Source of the DNA: an uncultured Nitrososphaerales archaeon
Lineage (GTDB): Archaea > Thermoproteota > Nitrososphaeria > Nitrososphaerales > JAAOZN01
NCBI GenBank assembly: GCA_938029515.1
Contig: CALJAQ010000186.1
Span: forward strand, 1 to 5,415
DNA: 5,415 nt
Reading direction: 5' to 3'
The translations under genes and the position numbers were made by a program. How positions within the stretch are numbered: position 1 is the first letter of the stretch; every line of letters begins with the position of its first letter. The notes beneath the pieces were generated by a model, which had not been told where the DNA came from, ran no database searches, and saw only the letters and a program-made list of their open reading frames with translations. Positions 5,407-5,415 of this stretch are shown one piece after another.

Positions 5407-5415
5407 ACTCGATTT

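Overview
The window looks archaeal and chromosomal. The evidence is an archaeal-type asparaginyl-tRNA synthetase, a ThiN-type thiamine domain, an AMMECR1-family protein, a Mut7-C RNase-like protein, frequent TTG start codons, Shine-Dalgarno motifs of the GGAG type, and a TATA-like box in the only divergent intergenic region. The family mix would suit a TACK-group archaeon (Nitrososphaeria, Bathyarchaeia or relatives), but the sequence alone does not fix the lineage. Coding density is very high. No rRNA, tRNA, CRISPR array, insertion sequence or long repeat is visible, and no stretch over 70 bases lacks a gene.

Layout. Positions 1-218 (+) hold the C-terminal end of a ThiN-domain protein (thiamine-phosphate synthase or the related regulator ThiR). 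It meets, tail to tail with an 11-base overlap, asnS (208-1494, -), a complete asparaginyl-tRNA synthetase. A 63-base divergent spacer with a palindromic TATA-like box (CTTATAAG, 1541-1548) separates asnS from a + strand gene (1558-2697). That gene has the whole architecture of the tRNA 4-thiouridine sulfurtransferase ThiI (N-terminal ferredoxin-like domain, THUMP, PP-loop fold), but the PP-loop signature is gone, so it looks like a ThiI-derived pseudoenzyme. Its 3' end overlaps by 9 bases a four-gene block on the - strand. In transcription order (right to left) the block is a tandem CBS-domain protein (5406-4996), a Mut7-C RNase-like zinc-ribbon protein (from about 4972 to 4484), an AMMECR1-family protein (4497-3874) and a GT1/GT28-fold glycosyltransferase (3858-2689). 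Spacing is tight (a gap of about 20-40 bases, a 14-base overlap and a 15-base gap), so this is probably one operon whose promoter lies beyond the right edge.

Two points deserve most attention. First, the ThiI-like protein aligns without gaps across the PP-loop while losing every signature residue. Second, the Mut7-C protein's conserved N-terminal strand and its presumed catalytic aspartate (FLVD) are encoded upstream of the first ordinary start codon. They lie between an in-frame TAG and that ATG, which implies initiation at CTG or ATA or a sequence error. The divergent spacer is a third: one symmetric TATA box is placed so that it could serve both genes, with a leaderless transcript predicted for the ThiI-like gene.
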